From: Bolinopsis microptera | Lineage: Eukaryota; Ctenophora; Tentaculata; Lobata; Bolinopsidae | Reading direction: 5' to 3' | DNA: 60,000 nt | Assembly: GCF_026151205.1 (NCBI RefSeq) | Contig: NC_087081.1 | Location: 6,445,246-6,505,245 of the forward strand | Shown: piece by piece, positions 1 to 10,140 of the stretch | Position numbering within the stretch: the stretch's first letter is position 1 | How the letters are laid out: each line of letters starts with the position of its first letter | Notes under the pieces: generated by a model | What the model was told of the DNA's origin: nothing | The model's input: the letters and a program-made list of their open reading frames with translations, nothing else | Databases searched by the model: none | Position numbers and translations under genes: made by a program

Positions 1-199
1 TCGCCAAATACTGTAATATTAATAAAACGGAATAATGGCATATTATCTTCTTAGATGATACTTAATACAGCTCCTCCCTACACACGGCTACACTCAGCTC
101 TGTTCACACCGCTCCCATTTGACATTACACATTCCACTGTAATTAGCGTTACTGTAAGAATAATTTTCAAATGTGTGGTAGCTGGCACGTGCGCGCGGC
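1..199. repeat. Dispersed repeat, copy 1 (cut by window start)
   Basis: Bases 1-199 match 4127-4325 in the same orientation with only a few differences by eye. The match starts at base 1, so this copy is probably truncated by the window edge. It ends at the shared GCTGGCACGTG block, after which the flanks diverge. No coding potential is convincing; the short ORFs on both strands are chance. Confidence 0.85.
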
Positions 200-204
200 T
201 CATC

Positions 205-2370
205 ATTAACCATTGCAAAACCCACCCTAACCGCTGCCGCTCTTCTTCCCTCGTTGCTATGGCAACAGACCCCTGACTCAGGAAGAAGGTGAGGGATATC
301 GTTTACTGGCGTGCACATTACTTCATTTATTTAGTGGTCCTTCGTTGTTCTTTTTTAACAGTAACTATTAGTCGAAAACCGCTATAGAGAATCAAGAGAC
401 GCCAGATCTCATTGCCCTCTGGTTTATAAGAATACCTGATACAGATAATAATAATATATTTTCCTAATATCTGCACAGTGTTTGGTGATCAAACACCTCT
501 TTCGAGGATTTGCCATCACTTTTAGTTTTCGACTTATGGTACGGTAACTTTGTTCAAATCACTCACTTCCCCGCCTGTTTACGAAGGGCCGTTTTTTTGC
601 TTTGTTTAATCAAAAAATGGTTTAATTTGTATCATTATGATCTCTAACACCCTATAACTACTGATGAATGTTTATTATTATTGACAATATATGTAGGGTG
701 AATGGTTGCCGAGCGTGCTAAATCACTCTACAGTCAACCTTCAAGATTTTTCTAAAAAGCCCCCCGACAGTTGGAACGCTGATTCCGAATCACCCCTCAT
801 GACATTAAAATGCTCCCCTGGCGAGATATTGGCGAATAGCTGTCTTGATCACGTGATATGTCCATTATATAAGGAAATTGGTCAAATATCTCGCTCTAAA
901 GGGTTAGGGTTTTGGCATATGCTTTTGTTAGAGATTGGGTTGGATTAGGGTTGGAATCAGATTATAGGGTTATTCATGGCCACCTAGAGAACAGGTTTCA
1001 AAAGTCACGTGACAGTCGAGTGTAGAGTGATTAATCATCATCCAATGATTTCAGCCATCTACATATTATTTGGAGATCCCCAGGGTGCCTGTATCCATCT
1101 AAACGATGGTACCGGTTACCGGTACTCTTATAGGGTGTGAGACTCAACGACGTAAGACTCTACGGCGGCGCAGTAGAGACTAGGACTCTACGGCGGGAAA
1201 TATTTGTTTCATATTTTCGATCAAAATAGATAGAATTCCATATCAAATTAGGGTGCCCATGGTTACAGGAAATGTTCTTCGAAAGTAAGCTTTTATCTCA
1301 TCAAGAAATATTTATCTTGACCTATGATACAGCCGATGAAATGAAACACTGATTTGAACACATAGCGGGTTGAACTTATCTGAAAACGATAGTCATACTG
1401 TACTATACATTATAGATATTCCTGGGTCGTTAATATCATGCAAACTTTCAAATGTAAACAGCGAGTGCATTTAAGAGTGTCTCAAGCCGTAGAGTCCGGA
1501 CGCCGAAATGAATTGTTTTGAATAAGTTCAAGCAAATTCAGCCAAAATCTGTGTTGTTATTTCTTTGACTCCAGAAACTTCCTAAAAGTAAACCCATGAG
1601 TATATTTATTTGACCTTTTAAAAGCAACTTATGGTCTGAACAGAGCTGAAGGGTACCTTAGCAACGCCACAGCAACACCATTGTAACGCCATAGTGGTCC
1701 CCTAGCAACATCGTAGCAATTCTTAGAAAATTAAGCTAAAAGACAGGAAGCTGCTGTAATATACCTGACAATGATAATTTCTATTTGTAGCACACCTTGA
1801 CACACGTTGCTGCACTTCTAAAAATTGTCTGCATGAGTTCTTAATAATTCTTATTAGTTCTTCCTAATGAGACAGACTTCCTATCGTATCTATACAAAGC
1901 CGTGTTTAGCCGGACAAGTATAAACGTCATAATATGCTAAAGTAAATCAATGCTGACAGATCCAGACGCGATGATACATACAAAACTACTTAGAATTGCT
2001 TAAAGATGACTCGTTTCCATGCATACGGGCAATGTAATTTGAGGTCTGTGGCTGAACCCATTCACTCTACCTATATTTTCAATAGTAATCTATGTTACTA
2101 GTAACAATAGGGTGGATGGGATTAAAATCATGCAAATTAAGCCATTTTTTAGTAAAAAGCAGTGAAAGTGAAATATCATGACAGTTTTCAGTAATTGTTC
2201 CTCACCGGCAAGTGTGGATCCGACCAGCTCCTTGACAGAGGTCCGGATTTACGTACAACCAACGAAAGGTTGTTTTTAAAACTTTGTTTTGATTCGTCGC
2301 ATCATCCCATGGAAGCAATTGATCTAGATTGGGCGGAACTGTCGGGCAGAACTGTCAGTAGTTACATATA
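205..2370. other. Intergenic, no gene seen
   Basis: No supportable gene. Weak features only: a short inverted pair TAAATCACTCTAC (about 719) and TGTAGAGTGATTA (about 1021) that could be ends of an old ~310-bp MITE, TTAGGG-like words near 900-970, and CTCTACGGCGG words near 1155 and 1190. None is enough to name an element. Confidence 0.5.
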
Positions 2371-2371
2371 A

Positions 2372-2424
2372 TGAGATTTTAGTGACGATGTAGTTTATTA
2401 TACGATCGTCACTAAAATCTATCT
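2372..2424. repeat. Short hairpin
   Basis: GAGATTTTAGTGACGAT is followed, after a short AT-rich loop, by its reverse complement ATCGTCACTAAAATCT. The stem is about 16 bp. It may be a tiny fold-back remnant; no flanking duplication was recognised. Confidence 0.6.
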
Positions 2425-3025
2425 TTGGATTGACCGCTGATTTTGGCAGCCAGCTGAATTGCAAAACCTTTTACTCTTTAACATATCATAACCTCAACTA
2501 AAATACTTACTTGTCTGTCTTTTCGGCTATATTTATGAAATTATATCAATATCTATCGTAACTGTGTTACTTCAACTTGCGCGTAACCATGGCAATTGGT
2601 TACGTGGTGTGTTACTCTGATTATGGCTCATCATGTTTGTTATTAATGCTGCTTATTTCGTTTTTAATGTTTTCAAAACTTTGTTTAACCCTTTCCCTAT
2701 CATTTTAGCTAAGTTCTATCTCTCCCAGCTCCCTCGTCGAGATACTTCTTTTTGTCAACTGTGACGGGCCCGCTCAAGGTAAAATATTCACTATCACAAT
2801 ATTAAGTTTGCTATAAAATTTGCAGATCAGCTTGCGAGAGCCACAAACAGTGTTTTTAATGAAATATGTCTATAACTTGGGAGTAAAAGGCCACTGAAAT
2901 TTCGTATCGTCTAACCTGAACAAGCGATCAGTTTGGAAAGAAAAACCGTTTGATTCATTCTGTCTTCTGATTGGCTGAAAACTGTATACTACATTTTTTA
3001 TCTTTTTACAACCCCCCATTTACAG

Positions 3026-3144
3026 ATGGCCGCGGAGAGAGCAGTAAAGACAGAAGCTGAAGAGGACGATATAGAAGCAGGGGGGTCATTACGTATGGAA
3101 TAAGTGAATCTGACGATGAGAAAAAAAAGCTGCTGAAGTTTTTG
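3026..3144 (+). pseudogene. Exon-like coding fragment, frame broken at a G6 run
   Basis: A pyrimidine-bearing acceptor (CATTTACAG) precedes an ATG that opens MAAERAVKTEAEEDDIEAG. The frame then hits a GGGGGG run and soon a stop, but the shifted frame reads on as VITYGISESDDEKKKLLKFL up to a good donor (TTTTTG|GTGAGA). An acidic, Ser-Asp-Glu/Lys-rich product like this looks like a genuine first coding exon. The shift within a mononucleotide run could be a sequencing error, an allele or real decay. I do not recognise the family and found no partner exon. A CCAAT-type ATTGG lies ~65 bp upstream (near 2971). Confidence 0.35.
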
Positions 3145-3479
3145 GTGAGATAAACGAGAAACCTGTCGTACGTGCGATTACTCGATAGTCGATAAGTTAA
3201 CAAACTTTTCTGGCTTGATTAGACGATATTTTCTGACAATCTTGGATATTATTACAGCCTAGCTGTTATACTTTTAGTTTAATACCATCCTCTAACCCCT
3301 CCGGCCTCCATACTCGATATTATGTTATTATTTGTAAAATTAGTGATATCCCAGGTTTAAAGCTAATGGTACTGGTAGTTTTGCTTTTGGTATTTGAGAC
3401 GGACTTTGGGAACTAAAACTTTCTTTGAAAACCCCTCTAAACAGGTAAAACTGCATAGTTAGTGTGTCACTCAAACATT

Positions 3480-3498
3480 GGGGGGGGGGGGGGGGGGC
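3480..3498. repeat. Poly(G) tract
   Basis: Uninterrupted run of about 18 G, followed by the ~500-bp sequence that has a diverged relative at 7860-8330. Confidence 0.9.
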
Positions 3499-3529
3499 AA
3501 CCATATTAAAGTATATTAAAATATAGGAT

Positions 3530-4062
3530 TTTTTCCGATTTTGACCCGGATATCTCCTTGGAGGCCTACATCAACAATTTTTGCCGGCACAATAAGCTTG
3601 AAATGCAATTCTTAATCGATTCCAAAAAGTTCTTGCAAAAATATTGAAAACTGATAGAGTTATTTCAATTTTAATAAAGTCATAATTTTGGCTAGTATTC
3701 CGAACCGAGATAATATTATGTGCAATTTTCCCAATTTTTTTCATAGAGGTCTTTTTACTTAGTAATCACTATATTCAACAAACACTGAGGTATATCTTTC
3801 ACATAGAGTTAGTCTCATTAAAAAATATTGAAGTTTGATCGAATTTAGGCAAAAGCAAATTTGGGCAAAATCGTATGCCCAAATGTGGGCATATTTTTTA
3901 AAGCTCATAACTCAGCCAATTTTTGACCAATTTGGATGTAAATCCATGTACTAGTCCTAAAACAGGCTTATCTTGCGAATCTAAGCGAAAAATATAGTTC
4001 ATCATGTAAATCTTAACGAAGAATATAAATATTCTAATTTTTTCCGATTTTGACCCGGGGAT
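3530..4062. repeat. Diverged dispersed repeat, copy A
   Basis: This stretch and 7860-8330 share the same order of words, for example GTATGCCCAAATRTGGGCATAT, then CATAACTCRGCCAATTTTT, then a conserved tail. TCCGATTTTGACCCGG occurs at both its left (about 3534) and right (about 4043) ends as a direct repeat. Likely an old mobile-element copy; the class is not clear. Confidence 0.55.
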
Positions 4063-4126
4063 ATACTTTATATTGCTGACCTTGTATTGTCCTTCCAAAA
4101 GATACACAGCACCATCGGCCAGCCAG

Positions 4127-4325
4127 TCGCCAAATACTGTAATATTAATAAAACGGAATAATGGCATATTATCTTCTTAGATGACACTTAATACAGCTCC
4201 TCCGTACACACGGCTACACTCAGCTCAGTTCACACCGCTCCCATTTGACATTACACATTCCACTGTAATTAGTGTTATTGTAAGAATAAGTTTCAAATGT
4301 GTGGTAGCTGGCACGTGTGCGCGGC
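4127..4325. repeat. Dispersed repeat, copy 2
   Basis: Direct copy of bases 1-199, only a few substitutions. The spacing of 4,126 bp and same orientation could reflect two insertions, a segmental duplication, or two terminal repeats of one element; no reverse transcriptase or integrase was seen between them. Confidence 0.85.
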
Positions 4326-5246
4326 TCTAGTCATGCCATAATTTTATAGTCACGCACAAATTCATTCATAAAATGTATCCGAAAGTTTTATATAAACCAC
4401 ACTCACTTCAGCATATATTTCTATATTTTACCGCGCTCTCGGGCGTGCCGATCAGCCGATGGGGCAGGGCGGGGGTTTCAAATCATCAAATGATTTAGAT
4501 TACGCTAGTGTTATTATGACACATAACAATAGCTATACTATCTGTAAAATTGATAACGTAGTGGGGGTGGGGAGGTGTAAGAATTGGCCAATAGTGATAA
4601 CCTAATTACGTAATATGTGAACTGTCCCTAAATCATTCGACACAATACCGTGTCAATAACTATTATTTAAGTACGTGGGGGGGGGGGGGGGGGGGGGGGG
4701 GGTCCAACCCGATGTCCGATATGAGGGTTGATGAGGCCAAAATCGGAATCGGAAAAATCGGAAAAATCGGAAAATTGAGAAATTTTAGAGAATCGATCTC
4801 TAAAACCTCTCAGAAGTGAGGAAGTGATAAAAAACCCCTACATATGCTATATTGTTATGAGAAAACGAACTAATTGGACATTCCAATAGTATGTTTTATG
4901 TGTTTTTCCACTGCAGGGGCTAGTATGCTCACTACTAGTTGGAGTTGTCATGTACTCCCAGACCCGAGTGCTTTGGCCTCTTGACGTGAGATCGATTGTT
5001 TCTGCTCATTAATTTTATCCCTGTTACTTGTTATTATGTATTAGTACAACACTAGGGTTATATTTTGTGGTCCGGTCTTTAAACATACCATAATATCACT
5101 AGTACACTGCACCTTAAATGTATAGTCAAGTACATTTGTATCGTAACACATGCTTGACTGGGGGATCATGTTTTGTGTCCGTTCGGTACCCTGTATTTTC
5201 AAAACGGACAAAAAGTAGGGCGGACAAAAACAGACAAAACATTTAG

Positions 5247-6976
5247 ATGTCCTCCTCCTCCTCCTCCTAAGTCTTCCTCCTCCTGAGTCCTTCTCCTCCT
5301 CAGTCCTCTTCAGTCCTCTTCCTGACTCCTCGTCCTCGTCCTCGTCCTTCTCCTCAGTCCTCCTCACCCTCCTCCTCAATCCCCTTCTCCTCCTCAGTCC
5401 TACTCCCAGTCCTCCTCCTTCTCCTTCTCCTTCTCCTTCTCCTCCTCCTCATCCTCATTTCTCCTCCTGATCCTCCTTCTCCTCCCTATCAGTTCTCCTT
5501 AGTCCTCCTCATAGTCGTCCTCCTCCTCCTGAGTCCTCCTCCTCAGTCCTCATCTTTCTCCTCAGTCATCATCCTCTTCCTCCTGAGTCCTCCCCTAGTC
5601 CTCCTCCTCCTTCTACTCCTCATCCTCCTCCTCCTTCTCCTCCTCATCAGTCCTCATCCTCTGTCCTCCTCATAATCGTCCTCGTCCTCATCCTCGTCCT
5701 TAGTCCTCCTCCTCCTTATCCTCCTCCTCAGTCCTCCCCCAGTCCTAATCCTCCTCCTTCTCCTCCTCCTCCTACTCCTCCTCCTCCTTCTCCTCTTTCT
5801 TCTCCTCCTAATCATTCCTCCTCCTCAGTCGTCCTCCGCCTCCTCCTCGTCCTTAGTCCTCGTCCTCTTCAGTATTCCTCCTCAGTCCTCCTCAGTCCTC
5901 ATCCTCCTCATCCTCCTCCTCCTCCTCAGTCCTCCTCCTCATCCTCCTCCTCCTTCTCCTCTTCCTTCTCCTCCTAATCAGTCCTCCTCCTCAGTCGTCC
6001 TCCTCCTCTTCATTAGCCCTTGTCCTCATCCTCCTAGTCCTCGTCCTTAGTCCTCGTCCTCATCCTCCTCAGTCTTCCTCCTACTCGTCAGTCCTCCTCC
6101 TCCTCCTTCTCCTCAGTCCTCCTCCTCCTCCGCAGTCCTTCTCCTCCTCGTCAGTCCTCCTCCTCGCCAGTCCTCCTTCTCCTTCTTCTCCTCCTACTCC
6201 TAAGTCCTCCTCCTCCTCCTCAGTCCTCCTCCTCCCTCTCATCCTTTTCCTCCTTCTCCTCCTTCTCCTCCTACTCCTAAGTCATCCTCCTCCTCATCAG
6301 TCCTCCCCCAGTCCTCCTTCTCCTCCTCCTCATCCTCAGTCCTCCTCCTCATCATCCTCCTCAGTCCTCCTCCTCCTCAGTCCTCCCTAAGTCCTCCTCT
6401 TCCTCAGTCCTCCCTAGTCCTCCTTCTCCTCCTCCTCATCCTCAGTCCTCCTCCTCATCCTCAGTCCTCCTCCTCAGTCCTCCTCGTCCTTAGTTCTCCC
6501 CCAGTCCTCCTTCTCCTCATCCTCAGTCCTCCTCCTCAGTCCTCGTCCTTCTCCTTTTTAACAGTCCTCCTCCTCAGTCTTCCTCCTCGTCCTCGCTCTC
6601 GTCCTCCCCCTTCTCGTCTTCCTCCACACCAATCCTGCTCCTCTTCCTCAGTCCTCCCTCTCCTCTTCAGTCCTCCTCCTCCTCAGTCCTCCTCGGTCCT
6701 CCTCTTTCTCCTCAGTCTTCCTCCTTTTCCTCCTCCTCCTCATTTCTCTTCCTCATCCTCCTCCTCCTTCTTCTCTTCCTTCTCCTCCTAATCAGTCCTC
6801 CTCCTCAGTCGTCCTCCTCCTCGTCCTTAGTCCTCGTCCTCATCGTCCTTAGTCCTCGTCCTCATCCTCCTAGTCCTCGTCCTCATCCTCCTAGTGCTCG
6901 TCCTGGTCCTCCTCAGTCTTCCTCCTCTGTCCTCCTCAGTCCTCCTTCTCCTCAGTCCTCCTCCTCCTCCTCATCA
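5247..6976. repeat. 1.7-kb TCC/CAGTCC-type polypyrimidine array
   Basis: An almost unbroken pyrimidine-rich tract made of TCC, TCCTCA and CAGTCCTCC words, with sub-periods such as TCCTCCTCAGTCCTCCTC recurring throughout. The opposite strand is GGA/GAGGA purine. The Lys/Arg/Glu-rich minus-strand ORF inside it is a by-product of the repeat. Such homopurine-homopyrimidine DNA can form triplex structures. Confidence 0.95.
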
Positions 6977-7120
6977 GTTTACACAATTTATTGTTACTAA
7001 AATGTTTTTAAACGCATTTGAGTCTGTAACATATTGACATGTTACTGTTACTGACTCAAAATGTGCCCGAGAATTTTTTTGTTTAACAGAGTTTTACTCT
7101 CCAGTACTATGGAAAAGTTG

Positions 7121-7693
7121 TTACGGGTATATGGCCCCCAGAATATAGGTCGTTTTTTGAGCACTTAGAAACAGGTGTTAAAACTACTTCTAAGCATGTT
7201 TAGGGCTGTAAATATGTACATAATAACCCTTTAAATGTTTCTTGGGTAGTTGAAAATAATTATTAGGTTTTTAAGTGTACTTTTTTTTCACCTGTAAAAA
7301 TACCATTTTTTAACAGGGCCCCCAGAATATAGGTCCAAACATCTGTTCCTAAGTTGTTCTAAAATTGTCACAGACAGTTATATGCAGTCAGAATATGTTG
7401 CTGAGACTGTATTGATGATGCCAATGGCTCCAGATACTAAATTGAAATGGTTTAGAGTATACTTAATAGCAAAAAATCAAAAACTACGGCCCCCAGAATA
7501 TAGGTATGCAAAAATCGTCCTCAAATACTCCACCTTCATACATTTTGATGATGCCATCTCTTCAGCATATGTTCTTTAACTGTTTCTCATCACTACCCCA
7601 CATTCCTTAATGCTCAGGGTGACAGAGAAAATGCAGAATCTTGGTCGCTATTTTTTTTTAAAAACCTATATTCTGGGGGCCATATACCCGTAA
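7121..7693. mobile_element. MITE with 30-bp terminal inverted repeats
   Basis: The left end (7121-7150, starting TTACGGGTATATGGCCCCCA) is matched by its exact reverse complement at 7664-7693. The core word CCCCCAGAATATAGG also occurs internally at about 7319 and 7491, a subterminal-repeat pattern typical of class II elements. No ORF resembles a transposase. No certain target-site duplication. Confidence 0.75.
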
Positions 7694-8777
7694 TGAGTAA
7701 AATCTTTAATTTTACTTGTTAAAAAGCTTTCATGCACTCATTTAGTAGGGATATTAACTAAATACTTAAATAAGATTGAAGGAGTGTCCCTAGATATGAT
7801 TGAGGGGGGCTGTTTTTATCTGTATCAATACAATGTGCACCTCAATGACTGTAAATCAGACATTTTTGGCCGCCAAATTTTTTTAAAGGCCTAACTCAAA
7901 ATTCTGTCCCAAAACTTAAGGTCATGAGACTATTCTACGTTGATTCTGAAAATTTCATGTGAAAATATTGAAACCCTATTGAGTTCTATTGTTTTGAGCG
8001 AAGTCAGTTTGAGATATGGGCGATTTTGTTCATTTTTTGCGATTATTTGAACACAGAATCCACAGTTAGGTAGATATTGAGCTGATAATCATAGAGAATG
8101 TGTAATATATGCTTACCTTCCATATAAAGTTGGTTTCATTCAAAAATATTGATATTTGACCAATTTATGGACCAAAATCGATCAAATTTGGTGCGTATGC
8201 CCAAATATGGGCATATGGTTTTTGTTTTTATCCCATAACTCGGCCAATTTTTATCCAATTTTGATAAAACTTGATATGTGGGTTCAGGAGACTAGTAGCT
8301 ACAAGTAGAGCATCCCAAAGCATGGTTTTGGGCATGTTCAGGGTTTTTGACCAACCTATATTCTGGGGGTCGTATAGACCTATATTCTGGGGGCCCGTAA
8401 AATTGTGGTGGCCATAACTTTTTTCCAAATTGTCAGTTTGCAGATGTCTCGATGAAAAGATAGCTTAAAATAATACTTATACTCATACCAGTAGTCTTAA
8501 TGGCATGTGTTGGACAGATTTTTGTCATGACAATTTTTCGCCATATTTACCCCTCTAGAAAATGACAACATCGTTTAAATCTTTCGCTGTCATGACCAAA
8601 TATACCAAAATACCTCATGTAGGTCCAAAATTTTTATCCAGAAACATAAGTTACATGTTTTACTCCAACCTAGCAGTAACAGATCCCATTAGTATCGCCT
8701 ATCTTGGTTAGAACTGTATCCACTAACATGACCTATATTTTGGGGGCCACCTATATTCTGGGGGCCATATACCCGTA
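7694..8777. mobile_element. Second, larger element sharing the same ends
   Basis: A further terminus in the inverted orientation ends at 8777 (CCTATATTCTGGGGGCCATA, then TACCCGTA). Additional inverted copies of the core word lie at about 8356, 8377 and 8731. Forward copies lie only to the left (7134, 7319, 7491) and reversed copies only to the right, so one 7121-8777 element holding a shorter derivative is plausible. It includes the diverged repeat at 7860-8330. Confidence 0.5.
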
Positions 8778-9533
8778 CATGATAAATAAAGATTTTGATA
8801 AATAAAGTGATTTTCATCCCTTTTAATGTTATTGAAAATTGTGTAGACTATTCTTTGTATCTAACTGAGGATTGGAAGTTTGAGAAAGGACCATAGTCAT
8901 TAACCGTGCTACCCATTTCTGCAGATAGCCTGTTACAAATTGTGGAGACAATTTAAATCAAAAGTTACTAAAGCGTTCGCTATTTGTTACGATTGTTATT
9001 ACCAACCGTACCTCTTTCAATTGTGGACCGGGGTGGATGTTTCTGTCAAACAAGAGTTGGTACGACATTGTGTTGTTTTTCGGACGAAACGATTCTTGTT
9101 TGGAACAAGATACCATTTTGGGGTTCTGGGACCACCACCAATCGATTTCTTGTCATATTTAAGTACAGAAATAGCTACCTATATCGCCTAGAAACCTCAG
9201 AGGGAAGATTTAAATTTTCCCGATTTTTCCGATATGAGGGTTGATGAGGCCAAAATCGGGATCGGAATGATCGGAATTGATCGGGTTGGACCCCCCCCCA
9301 GTACGTTACGTGAATTGTCGCGTACAGACGGTAAAGTGATCGACCCCAGGAGGTGACCGGGAATCCCGGTACCGGGATTGGCAATTTTGAGCTATCCCGG
9401 TCCCGGTCCCGGTCAACCGGGTCAAGTCACATTTTTCATCCCGGTCGCGGTCCCGGTCCGGGGGTGATGCAACGTCAATTAATGTCAGTATTCCATAAAA
9501 ACCCCAAACTGACATTGACATTAATTGACATTA

Positions 9534-9586
9534 ATTGACATTAATTGACATTAATTGACATTAATTGACATTAATTGACATTAATT
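9534..9586. repeat. TTAATTGACA tandem array
   Basis: Direct tandem 10-mers, part of the left terminal repeat of the MITE starting at 9460. The mirrored array is at 12,850-12,917, and the same arrays lie at 49,150-49,215 and 49,808-49,890 in the second copy. Confidence 0.9.
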
Positions 9587-10140
9587 TGTCTTGAAATTTG
9601 AGATTATCATTATTCGATAGATATTCACGTCTATGTAAGTTAGACCGGTTCAAAAAAAAACAAAATGTCCTTGAATAATTATGATTATGTTCTTATCTGT
9701 TGATCCTGAGGTTCAAAGACCACCAAAAAAAATTTAGCTTCCAACTCTTCCATCTTCGGTCCCCACCGGCCACGCCCATATTTTATTGGTTTCTTATACA
9801 GGTAAAATATCTAGAATCGGCTTTTTTAGCATGAAGGAGTAATGTTAGCTGTTTAAGATTCGTTATTCAAATATAAATGTCATGAAGGCATTTCGTTTAA
9901 TGTGGGTTTTAAGTTCTGATGATGTTGAGAACCACGCCCTTGGATGGCCACGCCCATTTAAGAAAATTAAATTTCGGAAAACCGTTTTATTTTAGTTTTA
10001 TTGTTTAATGATCTGAATTTTTCACATTTCACATTTCCATATGTGAAAGTAGTGAATAAATTGATGATATAAACGTTCTAAAGTGCTAAAAATATGGTAG
10101 AACTACATAATCTCTGGTCGAAAAATATCGTGTCAATTAA

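Larger units (their letters stand above)
4677..9299. mobile_element. Composite unit with inverted GGGTCCAACCCGAT ends
   Basis: Left end: a G26 tract then TCCAACCCGAT. Right end: ATCGGGTTGGA then C9. The outer flanks share AGTACGT (4670-4676 and 9300-9306), a plausible 7-8 bp target-site duplication. CCGATATGAGGGTTGATGAG occurs just inside both ends in direct orientation. The 4.6-kb interior carries no transposase; it holds the TCC array and the CCCCCAGAATATAGG repeats. It is best read as a small ATCGG-rich hAT-type MITE that later swelled by insertion and repeat expansion. Confidence 0.55.

Noticed and set aside
895-970. Interstitial telomere repeat (TTAGGG words)
   Set aside because: Only three or four irregular TTAGGG words with different spacers; not a tandem array.
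4040-4130. GQYKVSNIKYIPG as a LINE reverse transcriptase tail
   Set aside because: Looks like the SWKDKVSNITLYG stretch at 20,560 but the neighbouring residues do not follow the family pattern.
5041-5379. 112-codon minus-strand Arg/Glu-rich ORF
   Set aside because: It is a translation of the edge of the TCC array; the charged repeats come from GGA/GAG simple sequence.
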